64,000 nt of DNA from SbD1 sp963767585 (lineage in GTDB: Bacteria; Desulfobacterota; Syntrophobacteria; Syntrophobacterales; Syntrophobacteraceae). The DNA lies in assembly GCA_963767585.1 (NCBI GenBank), contig CAVYEB010000002.1, forward strand, positions 1,054,001-1,118,000, read 5' to 3'. Of this stretch, positions 9,474-18,423 are shown in pieces. The notes under the pieces are model-generated. The model had not been told where the DNA came from. It saw nothing but the letters and a program-made list of their open reading frames with translations, and did not search any database. The translations under genes and the position numbers were made by a program. Numbering within the stretch: the first letter of the stretch is position 1; every line of letters starts with the position of its first letter.

Positions 9474-11393
9474 TCAGGCGACTTGTTTTGAATTCTGCCC
9501 GGCTACCATAGCCGTTACCTCGTCACGGAACTTCTTCAACTCTTCACCGTCAATGGATTCTTTCTCCAGCAGGATTTTCGCCAGCTTTTCGAGCGTGTCC
9601 CGCTGCTCGGTGAGAATCCTTCTCACATCCTGGTGCGTTTCATCGATTATCCCCGCAATTTCTTCATCGATCCGCTGGGCGGTTTTTTCGCTGAACTCCC
9701 TTTCTCGGGAACCGAAACCAAGGTCAAGGTGCGTGGAGCGTTGCTCCCTGACGTAAGTAAGGGGGCCGAGTTTTTCGCTCATTCCATATTCCATGATCAT
9801 GCTGCGCGCAATGTCGGTTGCTCGCTGCAGGTCATTCTGTGCTCCCGTCGAGATGTCACCGAAAATGATTTCTTCCGAGACCCGGCCTCCGAGCAATACT
9901 TTCAGCCTGGCGAGCAGTTCGTCGCGGGTCATGAGATATCTGTCTTCGGTCGGAAGCTGCTGGGTGTATCCCAAAGCGGCTATGCCGCGCGGAATGATGG
10001 AGATCTTGCTCACGGGATCGGTATTGGGAAGCACCATCGCAACCAGCGCGTGGCCGGATTCGTGATAGGCGACGATTTCCTTTTCCTTGGCGTTCATAGC
10101 CCTGTTTCTTTTTTCCAGCCCACCGATTATTCGATCGGCGGCTTCTTGAAAGTCGGCCATCGTGACCTCTTCCCGGTCACGCCTGGCGGCAATCAGGGCC
10201 GCTTCATTGATGAGGTTGGCGAGATCTGCGCCTACGAACCCGGGCGTCATCGCCGCGATCTTTTTGAGATCGACATCCGAACCCAGTTTGACTTCTTTTG
10301 CATGAACGCGCAGAATCGCTTCTCTGCCCCGAATGTCAGGCTTATCGATTGCAACATGCCGGTCGAAACGACCGGGCCGCAGCAGTGCCGGGTCAAGTAT
10401 CTCCGGACGGTTGGTAGCAGCCATTATGATTACCCCGGCCCTGGGGTCGAAACCGTCCATCTCAACCAGGAGCTGGTTCAGTGTCTGCTCCCTCTCGTCA
10501 TGACCCCCAATCGGGTTGAGACCTCGTGCCTTCCCTAAGGCGTCCAGTTCGTCCACGAAGATGATGCAGGGGGCGTGTTCCTTTGCCTGGCCGAAAAGGT
10601 CGCGCACACGCGCAGCGCCGACGCCGACAAACATCTCCACGAACTCGGAGCCGCTCATGCTGAAAAAAGGCACTCCGGCTTCTCCCGCGACTGCTCGAGC
10701 CAGCAGGGTCTTGCCGGTCCCGGGCGCACCGAGGAGCAAAACCCCCTTGGGGATTTTTCCCCCGAGCTTCTGAAATTTTGCGGGTTCCTTAAGAAATTCA
10801 ACTATTTCCTCAAGCTCAGCCTTCGCCTCATCTATCCCGGCCACATCGTCGAAAGTTACTCCGATCTCTTTTTCGGCGTAAATTTTCACTTTCGCCTTGC
10901 CAACCGAGAGCACTCCCTGTGGCCCGCCTCCCATACGCCGCATGAGAAAACTCCAGAAGAAGAAAAATATTGCCAAAGGCAGCAGCCACGAAATCAATAC
11001 CCCCAGCCACTTGTTGTCAGTAGAGCCGCTGAATTTTATTCCCTGTGCTTCCAGGTCCTTGACCAGATCGGGATCGTCGACCCTGACGGCGCTGATTGTA
11101 TTGTTGGGTTGTTTGGTATCTTTAAGGGTGGCCGTGACTCTATCGGGACCGATCGTCACAGTCTCCACCTTCCCGTTCCTTATGTACTGTTTGAATTCTG
11201 AATAAGGGACCCGGTTGGTCTGTTGCTCGGTCAGAAAAGTCTGAAACCACATGATCACAAGCAGTGCCACAATGAAGTACCAGATCGAAAAATGAACCTT
11301 TCGCTGGTCCTGCTTTCGATCTCCATCTCCGGATGGCCCCCTTAGGCGGTTCATAAATTTGTTCAGCGGATCTTTCTGTTCATCATTCGCCAT
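9474..11393 (-). CDS. ftsH: ATP-dependent zinc metalloprotease FtsH
   Basis: Membrane-anchored AAA+ protease that degrades misfolded membrane proteins and regulatory substrates such as LpxC. Two transmembrane helices (about residues 32-52 and 115-136) flank a periplasmic domain. The AAA module has Walker A GAPGTGKT, Walker B IIFVDELDALG and the second region of homology ATNRPEIL...RPGRFDR. The zinc protease motif is HESGH at residues 444-448. The length of 639 residues is normal. The C-terminal tail is typical (EEIAGIIDETHQDVRRIL). It stands alone between converging rpsT and diverging mlaA. Confidence 0.98.
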   Translation of the reverse strand: MANDEQKDPLNKFMNRLRGPSGDGDRKQDQRKVHFSIWYFIVALLVIMWFQTFLTEQQTNRVPYSEFKQYIRNGKVETVTIGPDRVTATLKDTKQPNNTISAVRVDDPDLVKDLEAQGIKFSGSTDNKWLGVLISWLLPLAIFFFFWSFLMRRMGGGPQGVLSVGKAKVKIYAEKEIGVTFDDVAGIDEAKAELEEIVEFLKEPAKFQKLGGKIPKGVLLLGAPGTGKTLLARAVAGEAGVPFFSMSGSEFVEMFVGVGAARVRDLFGQAKEHAPCIIFVDELDALGKARGLNPIGGHDEREQTLNQLLVEMDGFDPRAGVIIMAATNRPEILDPALLRPGRFDRHVAIDKPDIRGREAILRVHAKEVKLGSDVDLKKIAAMTPGFVGADLANLINEAALIAARRDREEVTMADFQEAADRIIGGLEKRNRAMNAKEKEIVAYHESGHALVAMVLPNTDPVSKISIIPRGIAALGYTQQLPTEDRYLMTRDELLARLKVLLGGRVSEEIIFGDISTGAQNDLQRATDIARSMIMEYGMSEKLGPLTYVREQRSTHLDLGFGSREREFSEKTAQRIDEEIAGIIDETHQDVRRILTEQRDTLEKLAKILLEKESIDGEELKKFRDEVTAMVAGQNSKQVA

Positions 11394-11687
11394 ATCGATA
11401 GGTCCCCTCTTTCATGGGTCGCAGAAGAATTGCTTATTTTGCCGGAAATCGTCTCCGGTAACGGAAATTTCCGCCGACCGAAATTTTTTTCGGCAAAACC
11501 CATTCAAATATATTACACCTCGGAGCCTATGCAATCCGATATATAGAATTAAATGAGTGCGATTGGCGGCATCGTCCCCGCCGGGACGATAAATGCACAT
11601 GCAAGCACAGAATTTGCTTGCACTCCCAAACGGTAATATTAATATACGTGCCTTTACGGACAATTGATGAAGGGGAGGAAGATGTTA
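11394..11687. other. ftsH-mlaA divergent spacer
   Basis: About 290 bp between two divergent genes, so promoters for both should lie here. I see an inverted-repeat-rich block at 11440-11505 (GCCGGAAATCG...TTTTTCGGC and TCTCCGGTAACGGAAATTTCCG) but no promoter hexamers good enough to call. No gene is visible. Confidence 0.4.
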
Positions 11688-12446
11688 ATGAGAGTGGGCA
11701 CATATCTCGAGGTTGGGCTGATTTCTTTTGTGGTTTTTCTCTTTCTGAGTTTCCCGTTCATGAGCGCTGAGTCAGGATTCAATATGGCCTTCGCGGCTTC
11801 AGAAAAATCCGTCGAGCCGGAAGGGGCGCCCAATGAGCAGAAGGTGTACGATCCGATTGAAAACTGGAACAGGCAGGTTTTCATATTTAACGATGGGCTC
11901 TATTTCTACGTACTGAAGCCCGCAGGCCAGGTATGGTCGGCCGTTACTCCATCTCTTGTTCGCCTGTCGATCGCAAACGGGTTTCACAATCTGGTTTTCC
12001 CTTCACGCTTTATCAACTTTATGCTCCAGGGGAAATTGGACAAGGCGGCAAACGAAACTGCCCGCTTCGTCATAAACTCGACGCTTGGGGTGGGGGGGCT
12101 ATTCGATACCGCTCTGAACGAGTTTAAGCTCCAAAATTATGAGTCGGATTTCGGTCAGACGCTTGCAATTTGGGGCGTATGCTCCGGCGCTTATCTGGTC
12201 ATCCCGGTGCTTGGTCCGTCGAATCCCAGGGACCTCGTGGGTTTTGCAGCCGACACAGCGATGGATCCCATGGAATGGATGCCTACTACATGGTGGGTGA
12301 TTTCTACCGCTCAAGTGGGAAAATTCATAAATTACACTGCATTGCACGGCGGCGAATACGAGGAGATGATAAAAGCTTCCGTCGACCCCTATGTCGCAGT
12401 GCGGGATGCTTACATCCAGTATAGAGAACACATGATCTCGAAATAG
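11688..12446 (+). CDS. mlaA: MlaA/VacJ-family outer-membrane lipid asymmetry protein
   Basis: MlaA removes mislocalised phospholipids from the outer leaflet of the outer membrane and passes them to MlaC. The family signature is clear: DPIENWNRQVFIFND, then RFINFMLQGKLDKAANETARFVINSTLGVGGLFD (in two adjacent blocks), and a DFGQTLAIWG...YLVIPVLGPSNPRD segment. I choose ATG 11688 because GGAGG at 11674-11678 has nine-base spacing to it. The start at 11682 is too close to that site, and TTG 11664 lies upstream of it. The signal peptide ends around AFAAS, and no lipobox cysteine is present. That is unusual for this mostly lipoprotein family. mlaBCDEF are not in the window. Confidence 0.88.
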   Translation: MRVGTYLEVGLISFVVFLFLSFPFMSAESGFNMAFAASEKSVEPEGAPNEQKVYDPIENWNRQVFIFNDGLYFYVLKPAGQVWSAVTPSLVRLSIANGFHNLVFPSRFINFMLQGKLDKAANETARFVINSTLGVGGLFDTALNEFKLQNYESDFGQTLAIWGVCSGAYLVIPVLGPSNPRDLVGFAADTAMDPMEWMPTTWWVISTAQVGKFINYTALHGGEYEEMIKASVDPYVAVRDAYIQYREHMISK

Positions 12447-12507
12447 CTGTCAATCGGGCCGATATCGATCGTGTTTCAGATGTCAAATAGTTGCCTGCGG
12501 TTGAATG

Positions 12508-12536
12508 TTGATTTTTGTTTCTGAGGCATTTAGAAT
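12508..12536 (+). promoter_or_regulatory. Candidate promoter of the cold-shock gene
   Basis: TTGATT (12508-12513), a 17-bp spacer and TAGAAT (12531-12536) form a plausible sigma-70 promoter. It implies a ~130-nt untranslated leader before the cold-shock ORF, in line with the long 5' leaders of cspA-type mRNAs. Motifs seen; function inferred. Confidence 0.5.
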
Positions 12537-12673
12537 AAAATGCTGTGTATCTGTATGAGGTTGGTATCTGGGGTTTGCCGGGAAATCGGTCTTTCCCCTG
12601 GCAAGACGTTTCCGAGAGTTGCTCCGATAGCGCGCCTGGATGAATTGTTTAATCAAGTGAAAGGAAATTTGTA

Positions 12674-12874
12674 ATGGCGGAAGGTAAGGTGAAGTGGTTC
12701 AACGAGCAAAAAGGTTATGGCTTTATCGAAGTAAATGGCGGGCCGGATATTTTCGTTCATTTCAGCGCTATTGAAGGACAGGGTTTTAAAACCCTGAATG
12801 AAGGCCAGGAAGTAGTTTTCGAGATCGAAAAGGGGCAAAAGGGACCGCAGGCGATCAATGTCAAAAAGGTCTGA
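12674..12874 (+). CDS. Cold-shock domain protein (CspA family)
   Basis: A 66-residue single-stranded nucleic-acid-binding protein with both RNP motifs: KGYGFIEV and DIFVHFSAI. It has the usual opening KVKWFNEQKGYGF and a QKGPQAINV C-terminus. Such proteins act as RNA chaperones at low temperature or in general growth. AAGGAAATTTGTA precedes the ATG. It is monocistronic, with a strong hairpin terminator 37 bp downstream. Confidence 0.96.
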   Translation: MAEGKVKWFNEQKGYGFIEVNGGPDIFVHFSAIEGQGFKTLNEGQEVVFEIEKGQKGPQAINVKKV

Positions 12875-12910
12875 GAACTGATAGAGACAAGTCGAACATA
12901 ACTTAGATGC

Positions 12911-12937
12911 AAAAAGGCCGGTTCACGCCGGCCTTTT
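12911..12937 (+). terminator. Intrinsic terminator of the cold-shock gene
   Basis: A-run, GGCCGG (12916-12921), six-base loop, CCGGCC (12928-12933) and TTTT. The A/T flanks pair with each other, so it can work in both directions and also serves the convergent flavoprotein gene. Confidence 0.85.
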
Positions 12938-12985
12938 GATTTGGGCCTACCCGCCGACGCAACACAAGCCCTCCGTCCTCCGTCC

Positions 12986-13567
12986 TCAGTCCTTCACAAA
13001 CGCCGCCCCTGCCTGCCTGCACTCTTCCAGCGCGGTAGCATGCTTCCGTATGGAACCTTTTTCATCTATCTGACGAAAGCACAGTTCACCAGCATATTCC
13101 ACGTCAAGTGCATCAAAAAAGTATCTCACGGTCAAAACCGGGCAATCGAAGAGCCTCTTACCTCGAGTAGCCCCCGCGCACAGAAAGAACCCCTTTCTGT
13201 GCGCATCGGTCAGCGGCCCCAAACCCTGGGCTTTTCTCTTATACGTTCGCATGTAGGTCGCCTGGGAGCGGTCTACGAGCAGCTTTGTCTGCCCGCTCAG
13301 TCCATAAAAATATATCGGGCTTGCGATTACTATCCTTTCAGCCGCATCGAAAACAGGATAGACCTTCTGCATATCGTCCTGCTGCACGCAAACTCCATGC
13401 TCGTCGCAATACCCGCAGGACTGGCAGCCCGAAAACTTGAGGTCCCTGATGTAGAACTTCTGCAGTTCGATATTTGCAGCCGATAAAGCCCCCTCGATGA
13501 AACTATTCATCATAATGTCGGTATTGCCGTCTTTTCTGGGTGATCCGAATATTGCCAACAAAAGCAT
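12986..13567 (-). CDS. Iron-sulfur flavoprotein / NADPH-dependent FMN reductase family
   Basis: A 193-residue flavodoxin-like protein. The N-terminal phosphate-binding loop is FGSPRKDGNTD, which holds FMN phosphate. A compact cysteine motif CxxCxxCx4C (CQSCGYCDEHGVC, about residues 48-60) matches archaeal and anaerobe iron-sulfur flavoproteins that bind a [4Fe-4S] cluster next to FMN. A SPIYFYGLSGQTK segment completes the fold. Such enzymes reduce quinones, oxygen or peroxide in anaerobes; the substrate here is unknown. GGAGGATAAG precedes the ATG. The final codons overlap a CCTCCGTCCTCAGTCC-type repeat. Confidence 0.82.
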   Translation of the reverse strand: MLLLAIFGSPRKDGNTDIMMNSFIEGALSAANIELQKFYIRDLKFSGCQSCGYCDEHGVCVQQDDMQKVYPVFDAAERIVIASPIYFYGLSGQTKLLVDRSQATYMRTYKRKAQGLGPLTDAHRKGFFLCAGATRGKRLFDCPVLTVRYFFDALDVEYAGELCFRQIDEKGSIRKHATALEECRQAGAAFVKD

Positions 13568-13603
13568 CTTATCCTCCGAAGTGAAAAGGCAAAAGGCATC
13601 TTG

Positions 13604-14014
13604 CTACAGTTCCGCTTTTATCCTCTCCAGCATTTTGTCCAACTCCGCCTGCGGGCATGGTTTGCCCGGCCAGGAGCTTAAAAAGTTATCCCGGGGAAAG
13701 CGCGGCACCAGGTGGAAATGAATATGGTCTACAACTTGTCCGGCAGCACGGTAATTATTCTGGAACAAATTCAGCCCCGATGCTTTAACAGCTTTGTAGA
13801 CGGCCGCTGCGATTTTTTGACACGCGGCCGCAGAGGCATGAAGGTCATCCGGCAAGATATCGAATAGAGTCGCGTAATGACGTTTTGGAAGGACCAGCGT
13901 GTGGCCAGGGTTGACAGGATTTATATCGAGAAAACCGACTACGCGCTCGTCTTCGTAGACTTTCGCGCACGGAAGCTCACCTCTTATTATCCGGCAAAAA
14001 ATACAGTCGGTCAT
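13604..14014 (-). CDS. HIT-family nucleotide hydrolase/transferase (Hint-like)
   Basis: A 136-residue histidine-triad protein. CIFCRIIRGELP at the N-terminus carries the zinc-type CxxC, and HIHFHLVPR near residues 98-106 is the catalytic His-x-His-x-His triad. LDINPVNPGHTLVLPKRH is the usual central segment. Members hydrolyse adenosine phosphoramidates or dinucleoside polyphosphates. It sits between ilvE and the flavoprotein gene on the same strand, separated from ilvE by a strong inverted repeat. Confidence 0.93.
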   Translation of the reverse strand: MTDCIFCRIIRGELPCAKVYEDERVVGFLDINPVNPGHTLVLPKRHYATLFDILPDDLHASAAACQKIAAAVYKAVKASGLNLFQNNYRAAGQVVDHIHFHLVPRFPRDNFLSSWPGKPCPQAELDKMLERIKAEL

Positions 14015-14027
14015 ACACTACTCTCAG

Positions 14028-14084
14028 AAGTAAAAAGGCAAAAGGTAAAAGTAAGAAACGGCCCATCATTTTGCCTTTTTACTT
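14028..14084 (-). terminator. 16-bp perfect inverted repeat between ilvE and the HIT gene
   Basis: The arm at 14028-14043 (AAGTAAAAAGGCAAAA) is exactly complementary to 14069-14084, with a 25-nt loop. Its T-rich flank reads as a terminator for ilvE, and the element is built from the same AAAGGCAAAAGG-type units seen at 13578-13597. It could equally be a repeat-derived hairpin. Confidence 0.5.
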
Positions 14085-14096
14085 TTTACTTTTGCC

Positions 14097-15173
14097 TTAG
14101 ACGTTTAGACGGCGTATCCACCCGAGTATATCTTCTCTTTTGCCGTACTGAATGCCCAGGATTTCTTCGTATAGCTTCAGCGCCCACTCGCCTACCTTTC
14201 CGTCGGCAATCACGTACCTTCGGTCCCGATAGGAAATTTCGCCAACAGGCGAAATTACCGCTGCCGTTCCGGAGGCAAACATCTCCTTCATTTCACCCGA
14301 GCTGGCGGTCTCGATAACCTCATCAATTGAAATCTGACGCTCGGTAACCTTGATCCCCCAATGGCTCGCCAACTGCATCACCGAATCGCGAGTAACCCCT
14401 CCCAGGATGGAACCGCCAAGAGGCGGAGTCACCAGTTCGTCTCCGATTCTAAAGAAAATATTGCTTGTTCCCACTTCCTCGACATAGCGTCGCTCGACGG
14501 CATCCAGCCACAAGACCTGGGTAAAGCCCTTCTCTTTGGCTATCTCCGCCGCGTAGAGGCTGGATGCATAATTTCCCATAGTCTTGGCTTCGCCGACCCC
14601 GCCGCGGACCGTTCGCACATACTCCTCCGAGACATATATCTTTACCGGGTTGAATCCTTCGGCGTAATATGCGGCCACCGGTCCCGTCATTACAAAATAG
14701 AGATACTCGTCGGCGGGTCGTACGCCCAGGTGTGGTTCTGTGGCGATTATTGTCGGCCTTATGTAGAGCGATGATCCAAAGCTGTGGGGGACCCAGTCCC
14801 TGTCCAGCTTGACAAGTTCTTCGACCGCCCGCATCTGGAAGTCGGTGTCGATCTCCGGAATGCACATTCTCCTGGCCGAACGGTTAAAGCGTTCCCAGTT
14901 CTTTTCAGGCCTGAAGAGGCATATGTTCCCGTTTGCCCACCTGTAAGCCTTGAGGCCCTCGAAAATCCCCTGTCCGTAATGAAGCACCATGGCGGCCGGG
15001 TCCATCTCCAGAATATGGTATGGAACGATCCGGGCATTCTGCCAGCCTTTGCCTCTGGTAAAATCCATCATAAACATGTGATCGCTGTAGAGCGTGCCAA
15101 AAACCAGGTTCTTTTCATCTTTAGGCTTCGGGCGCCTCTTCGCCGGCTCAAGGGGATGAATGGAAATGTCCAT
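14097..15173 (-). CDS. ilvE: Branched-chain amino acid aminotransferase
   Basis: PLP-dependent fold-type IV transaminase that makes Val, Leu and Ile from their 2-oxo acids. The 358-residue length matches the long BCAT2-type bacterial form. Diagnostic segments are MVLHYGQGIFEGLKAYR, the FNRSARRMCIPE stretch, and the PLP lysine in EAKTMGNYA. The phosphate-binding end is EMFASGTAAVISPV. I use ATG 15173 because GGAGG (15181-15185) is seven bases upstream; the ATG at 15179 is too close to that site. No other ilv gene is nearby, so it stands apart from the pathway. Confidence 0.95.
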   Translation of the reverse strand: MDISIHPLEPAKRRPKPKDEKNLVFGTLYSDHMFMMDFTRGKGWQNARIVPYHILEMDPAAMVLHYGQGIFEGLKAYRWANGNICLFRPEKNWERFNRSARRMCIPEIDTDFQMRAVEELVKLDRDWVPHSFGSSLYIRPTIIATEPHLGVRPADEYLYFVMTGPVAAYYAEGFNPVKIYVSEEYVRTVRGGVGEAKTMGNYASSLYAAEIAKEKGFTQVLWLDAVERRYVEEVGTSNIFFRIGDELVTPPLGGSILGGVTRDSVMQLASHWGIKVTERQISIDEVIETASSGEMKEMFASGTAAVISPVGEISYRDRRYVIADGKVGEWALKLYEEILGIQYGKREDILGWIRRLNV

Positions 15174-15344
15174 CTGCATACCTCCATAAAAACGAATTCG
15201 GGAAAAAACAATTAAAAAAACAATTTAGGAATTCAGGAATTTAGGAATTGAAAAATCCCCCAACCTTCGGTCCGGCGCTGGCCAACTTGCCGATGTGGTT
15301 TCGCCAAACAGTACGCGCCACCCCTCAATTCCTCAATTCCCCTC

Positions 15345-18005
15345 TTATTGCAGCGTAAAATGGGGCGAGCGCAGGAATCGGCTTATCTGCTTGCTGTAAA
15401 GCTGGATAGCAGCACGGCTGGCCGTTCCGGGACGCAATCCTTCCTCATTTTCTTTCTCTCCGATGCCTCTTGTGACTATGCTCTTTTCAACATAAAGTTT
15501 CAGTGAGTTTTCAAATATTATCTTGGACACACACTCGGGCCTTTCGACCAGCCCCAGCTTGAGTGCTTTCTGACCCAGGCCGAGGATTTTTTTGGTGAAA
15601 TCCTTTTCGGGAAAAGGTTTTTTTTGAAGGTAGCGCAAGCCGCGCAAGACCAGCCAATAGCCTTCGAGATAGTTCCGCAGCAGCCCGTGAAAGGCGTGAG
15701 CGGCTCGAAAACCTTTGTGAGCCAGGATGAATGGCTGATCGCCGTCTCCTATACGGTGAAGAAACCCGAGGTCCTCGAAAATGTCGAGCACTTCCTTCAC
15801 CATCTTCTCGTCAGCGAGTTCGTTGTCGTAGACGAACTCGAACTTAAAGAAGTTCTTCATGAAGGTTACGTCTTCGAGCACCTCGCCCACGCTGAATCTG
15901 AAGGTCTGCTGTGCAAGGATCGAAGTGGAGACGTAGGCCGCCGGGAGCAGGAAATGAATGATGTTGTTCTTGTAGTATTCGAGGGCCAACCGCTTACTGT
16001 CCTCCAGGGTGAAGACTTCTTCTTCCAGGTCGTCGTCCTCGTCCTTGAGCTTTTCGATGAGCTTGTTGCGCTCCATATTGCGCAGCGAATCCTGAAGGCT
16101 TGCGCCCAGGTTTTTCATGGTCCTGGCCAGCCCGACCCCGCGGGCCGCAATGAAATCGTGAAACGTCTGCGATATTTCCAGAAACTCGGCTTTGGAAACA
16201 CCGTGGCGGGGCTGCGCCAAAAGGGCCGAGGCCGCCAGGGAGTAAGCGGTCACCATCGATTGCTGGTTTATATAGTTAATGATTCGATATGCAAAATGGC
16301 GGTACATGGCATGCCGCTCTTTGGGGGCCATGCTGCCCAGGTCGTGGTTGTGGCGCTCCAGGTAGCGTCTGAGGGAGATAGGTTCGGCAAATTTGATGTA
16401 AGCCCGCCCGTATCGCTTCCTCAGGAACCGCTGCACGCGGACGAGTTGGCCGAGGTTTTCCTTTTCCTTGGATCCTCCCGTAATTTCCTTCAGATAGGAT
16501 TCGGCTTCGGGAATCCGGTCGTAGCATATCGATGTGGGCACGAACACCAGGTCGTCGCAAAACCCTTCTTCCACTGCCTGAATGAGAATGGCCAACAGTC
16601 CCAGCTTTGGCAGAACGAGCTTCCCCGTCCGGCTGCGGCCGCCCTCTATGAAAAACTCGATGTTGTGGCCCAGTTGGACCATTGTCTTTACATAAAGCGA
16701 GAAGACCTCGGCGTAGAGCTTCGATCCCCTGAAGGTGCGGCGAATAAAAAAAGCGCCGCCCAAGCGAAAGATCGATCCCAGGGGCCAGAACGCAAGGTTC
16801 TTTCCCGCCGCTATGAAAGGCGCGTAGAGGTTGTTCGTATACAGGAGCTGAGAGAGCAAAAGGTAGTCCATATGGCTCTTATGACAAGGAATATATACGA
16901 GCGTGTGGTTGCGAGCCGCGCGCTTGACGTTCTGCAGGCTTTCGGAATCCAGTTCGACGCCGTCGAACACGTTATCCCACACCCAGTTGAAGAACTTGGC
17001 CGCTATCTGAATGAATGTGAAATTGTAGTTGGCAGCGATTTCTTCGAGGTAACCGTCGGCCTCCATCCGCACTCTCCACACCTCCTGGGAACTGGATCGG
17101 GCGCGACGCTGCATAAGCGTCTCCAGCCTCGGATGGTGCAGGATTATCTCTTTCATCTCCAGCTTGCTCTTGGGAACAGGGCCGACAACCGCCCTTTTGA
17201 TTTCATCTACCGAATCAATCAGGGTCCGGCGGAGTTCGAAAATCTGTTTGCGCTTTCGCCAGAGGTCTTCCGACAACTCGGGCAGGATCTCCAGAACGTT
17301 CAACGGCTCCCCGGTCTCCATCACCGCATTGGGGTTGCCCTGGATAAACGAAATCATCTTCCTCAAAAGACCGAAAGGTCTCCTGTAGCCCAGAAAAAGC
17401 TCCAGAGGTCCCCATCTGTGGTGCCCCTCCGGACGTCTGCTGTACAAAAGCACGAGGGGCACGATAAAAACGGGCCGATCGCATTTTTTCTGGATTTCTA
17501 TCAGGTGCTCCAGCGGATCGCTTCCGACATGGACCGTGCTTCGATAATAGCCCCGCTTGCCGACAAGAGAAAACAGCCCGGAGTAGCCGCCCTTGATCTT
17601 TTGGCCGTAATAATCCTCGGCGTAGGGGTCAAGGAAACCGCCGTGGCGCACCAGGTGGGCGAAGTTGCAGACGATGGTCTTGAGCGCATACCACCGGGGC
17701 TGCCAAAAATAGGGGTGATGGTCAAACATGAATACGGGCGAGGGCAGGCCCAGTTGCTGCAATTTCATGCTGATGTATACGAAATCGATCTGCGATGATT
17801 CTTTCATGGCGTAGACTATGAGCCCCTTGCCGGACAATTCTTCGAGCGCCTTTTGCCGGTCGTCGGGAAAAACGACGTGGCGCACCATTCGTTCAAACCA
17901 TTTCTGGAAAGGAAATCGGGGCTTTGTGTCGATGGAAAGACCGTAGGGGTCTCCTCGGAACATCTCGGAGGCCCTTGTGCTAATGTGTTTCAGCAGATCA
18001 ATCAC
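15345..18005 (-). CDS. plsB: Glycerol-3-phosphate acyltransferase, PlsB type
   Basis: Membrane-associated enzyme for the first acylation in phospholipid synthesis. The acyltransferase blocks are all present: CHKSHMDYL (HX4D catalytic motif), GAFFIRRTFRGSK, EGGRSRTGK and VPTSICYDRIPE. A C-terminal helical region of about 350 residues follows, as in E. coli PlsB. The frame stays open to 18149, but the first ~48 residues would be translated from a repeat-containing intergenic stretch. I therefore favour GTG 18005, preceded by AGGAGG, giving about 886 residues. The start remains uncertain. A 35-bp palindromic repeat lies 95 bp upstream. Confidence 0.88.
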   Translation of the reverse strand: MIDLLKHISTRASEMFRGDPYGLSIDTKPRFPFQKWFERMVRHVVFPDDRQKALEELSGKGLIVYAMKESSQIDFVYISMKLQQLGLPSPVFMFDHHPYFWQPRWYALKTIVCNFAHLVRHGGFLDPYAEDYYGQKIKGGYSGLFSLVGKRGYYRSTVHVGSDPLEHLIEIQKKCDRPVFIVPLVLLYSRRPEGHHRWGPLELFLGYRRPFGLLRKMISFIQGNPNAVMETGEPLNVLEILPELSEDLWRKRKQIFELRRTLIDSVDEIKRAVVGPVPKSKLEMKEIILHHPRLETLMQRRARSSSQEVWRVRMEADGYLEEIAANYNFTFIQIAAKFFNWVWDNVFDGVELDSESLQNVKRAARNHTLVYIPCHKSHMDYLLLSQLLYTNNLYAPFIAAGKNLAFWPLGSIFRLGGAFFIRRTFRGSKLYAEVFSLYVKTMVQLGHNIEFFIEGGRSRTGKLVLPKLGLLAILIQAVEEGFCDDLVFVPTSICYDRIPEAESYLKEITGGSKEKENLGQLVRVQRFLRKRYGRAYIKFAEPISLRRYLERHNHDLGSMAPKERHAMYRHFAYRIINYINQQSMVTAYSLAASALLAQPRHGVSKAEFLEISQTFHDFIAARGVGLARTMKNLGASLQDSLRNMERNKLIEKLKDEDDDLEEEVFTLEDSKRLALEYYKNNIIHFLLPAAYVSTSILAQQTFRFSVGEVLEDVTFMKNFFKFEFVYDNELADEKMVKEVLDIFEDLGFLHRIGDGDQPFILAHKGFRAAHAFHGLLRNYLEGYWLVLRGLRYLQKKPFPEKDFTKKILGLGQKALKLGLVERPECVSKIIFENSLKLYVEKSIVTRGIGEKENEEGLRPGTASRAAIQLYSKQISRFLRSPHFTLQ

Positions 18006-18099
18006 GTTCGGTCGGTTTTCCTCCTGAACCTGAGTATGTGAACTAACGAGATTAACAAAAATAGCTCTCAAAAACCAAACTTTTTTATGGGCGCCGGGA

Positions 18100-18134
18100 C
18101 CGGGCGGTGAGACCGCCTGCCATAGTTGCAGCGG
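18100..18134. repeat. 35-bp palindrome-bearing repeat, copy 1
   Basis: Contains GGCGGTGAGACCGCC, a short perfect palindrome around GA, followed by TGCCATAGTTGCAGCGG. A second copy at 36468-36502 matches at 32 of 35 positions. Both copies lie just upstream of a minus-strand gene (plsB here, the Fsr-like transporter there). REP-like element or shared operator; the sequence alone does not decide. Confidence 0.6.
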
Positions 18135-18423
18135 GGAAGTCGCAACCAAACAGGTTCACCGCAGCAGTTCACGTCCCTGAGAGACACCCGGAAACCATGA
18201 AAAGACGCGACCCGGCTCCCTCTCCCTCTGGGGTCGAGGGGCGGGGCCGGGGCGAGCGCTGTCCCGCGTTTAACTTTCTGATTTCTGCAAGCCTACTGAA
18301 CCATCAGCTAGAGATAAATGCGATCGCGGACAGGCATGGGGCACGGAATGTAAGAGTTTTTGGTATATATCGCGAAACCTTTAGTCCAAAAGCACCGTTT
18401 CGGAACCCAGCGGATCGTATTGG
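18135..18423. other. Spacer upstream of plsB, no gene seen
   Basis: Holds a GC-rich low-complexity stretch (CCCTCTCCCTCTGGGG...GGGGCCGGGGCGAG, about 18217-18258) of the kind often dispersed between genes in GC-rich genomes. No convincing coding sequence or promoter. Confidence 0.4.

Noticed and set aside
9633..10538. 301-codon + strand frame opposite ftsH
   Set aside because: Shadow of ftsH, whose Walker, SRH and HESGH motifs are unambiguous.
15624..17798. 724-codon open frame on the + strand opposite plsB
   Set aside because: It is the mirror of a real, motif-rich plsB gene in high-GC DNA. The translation shows no domain.
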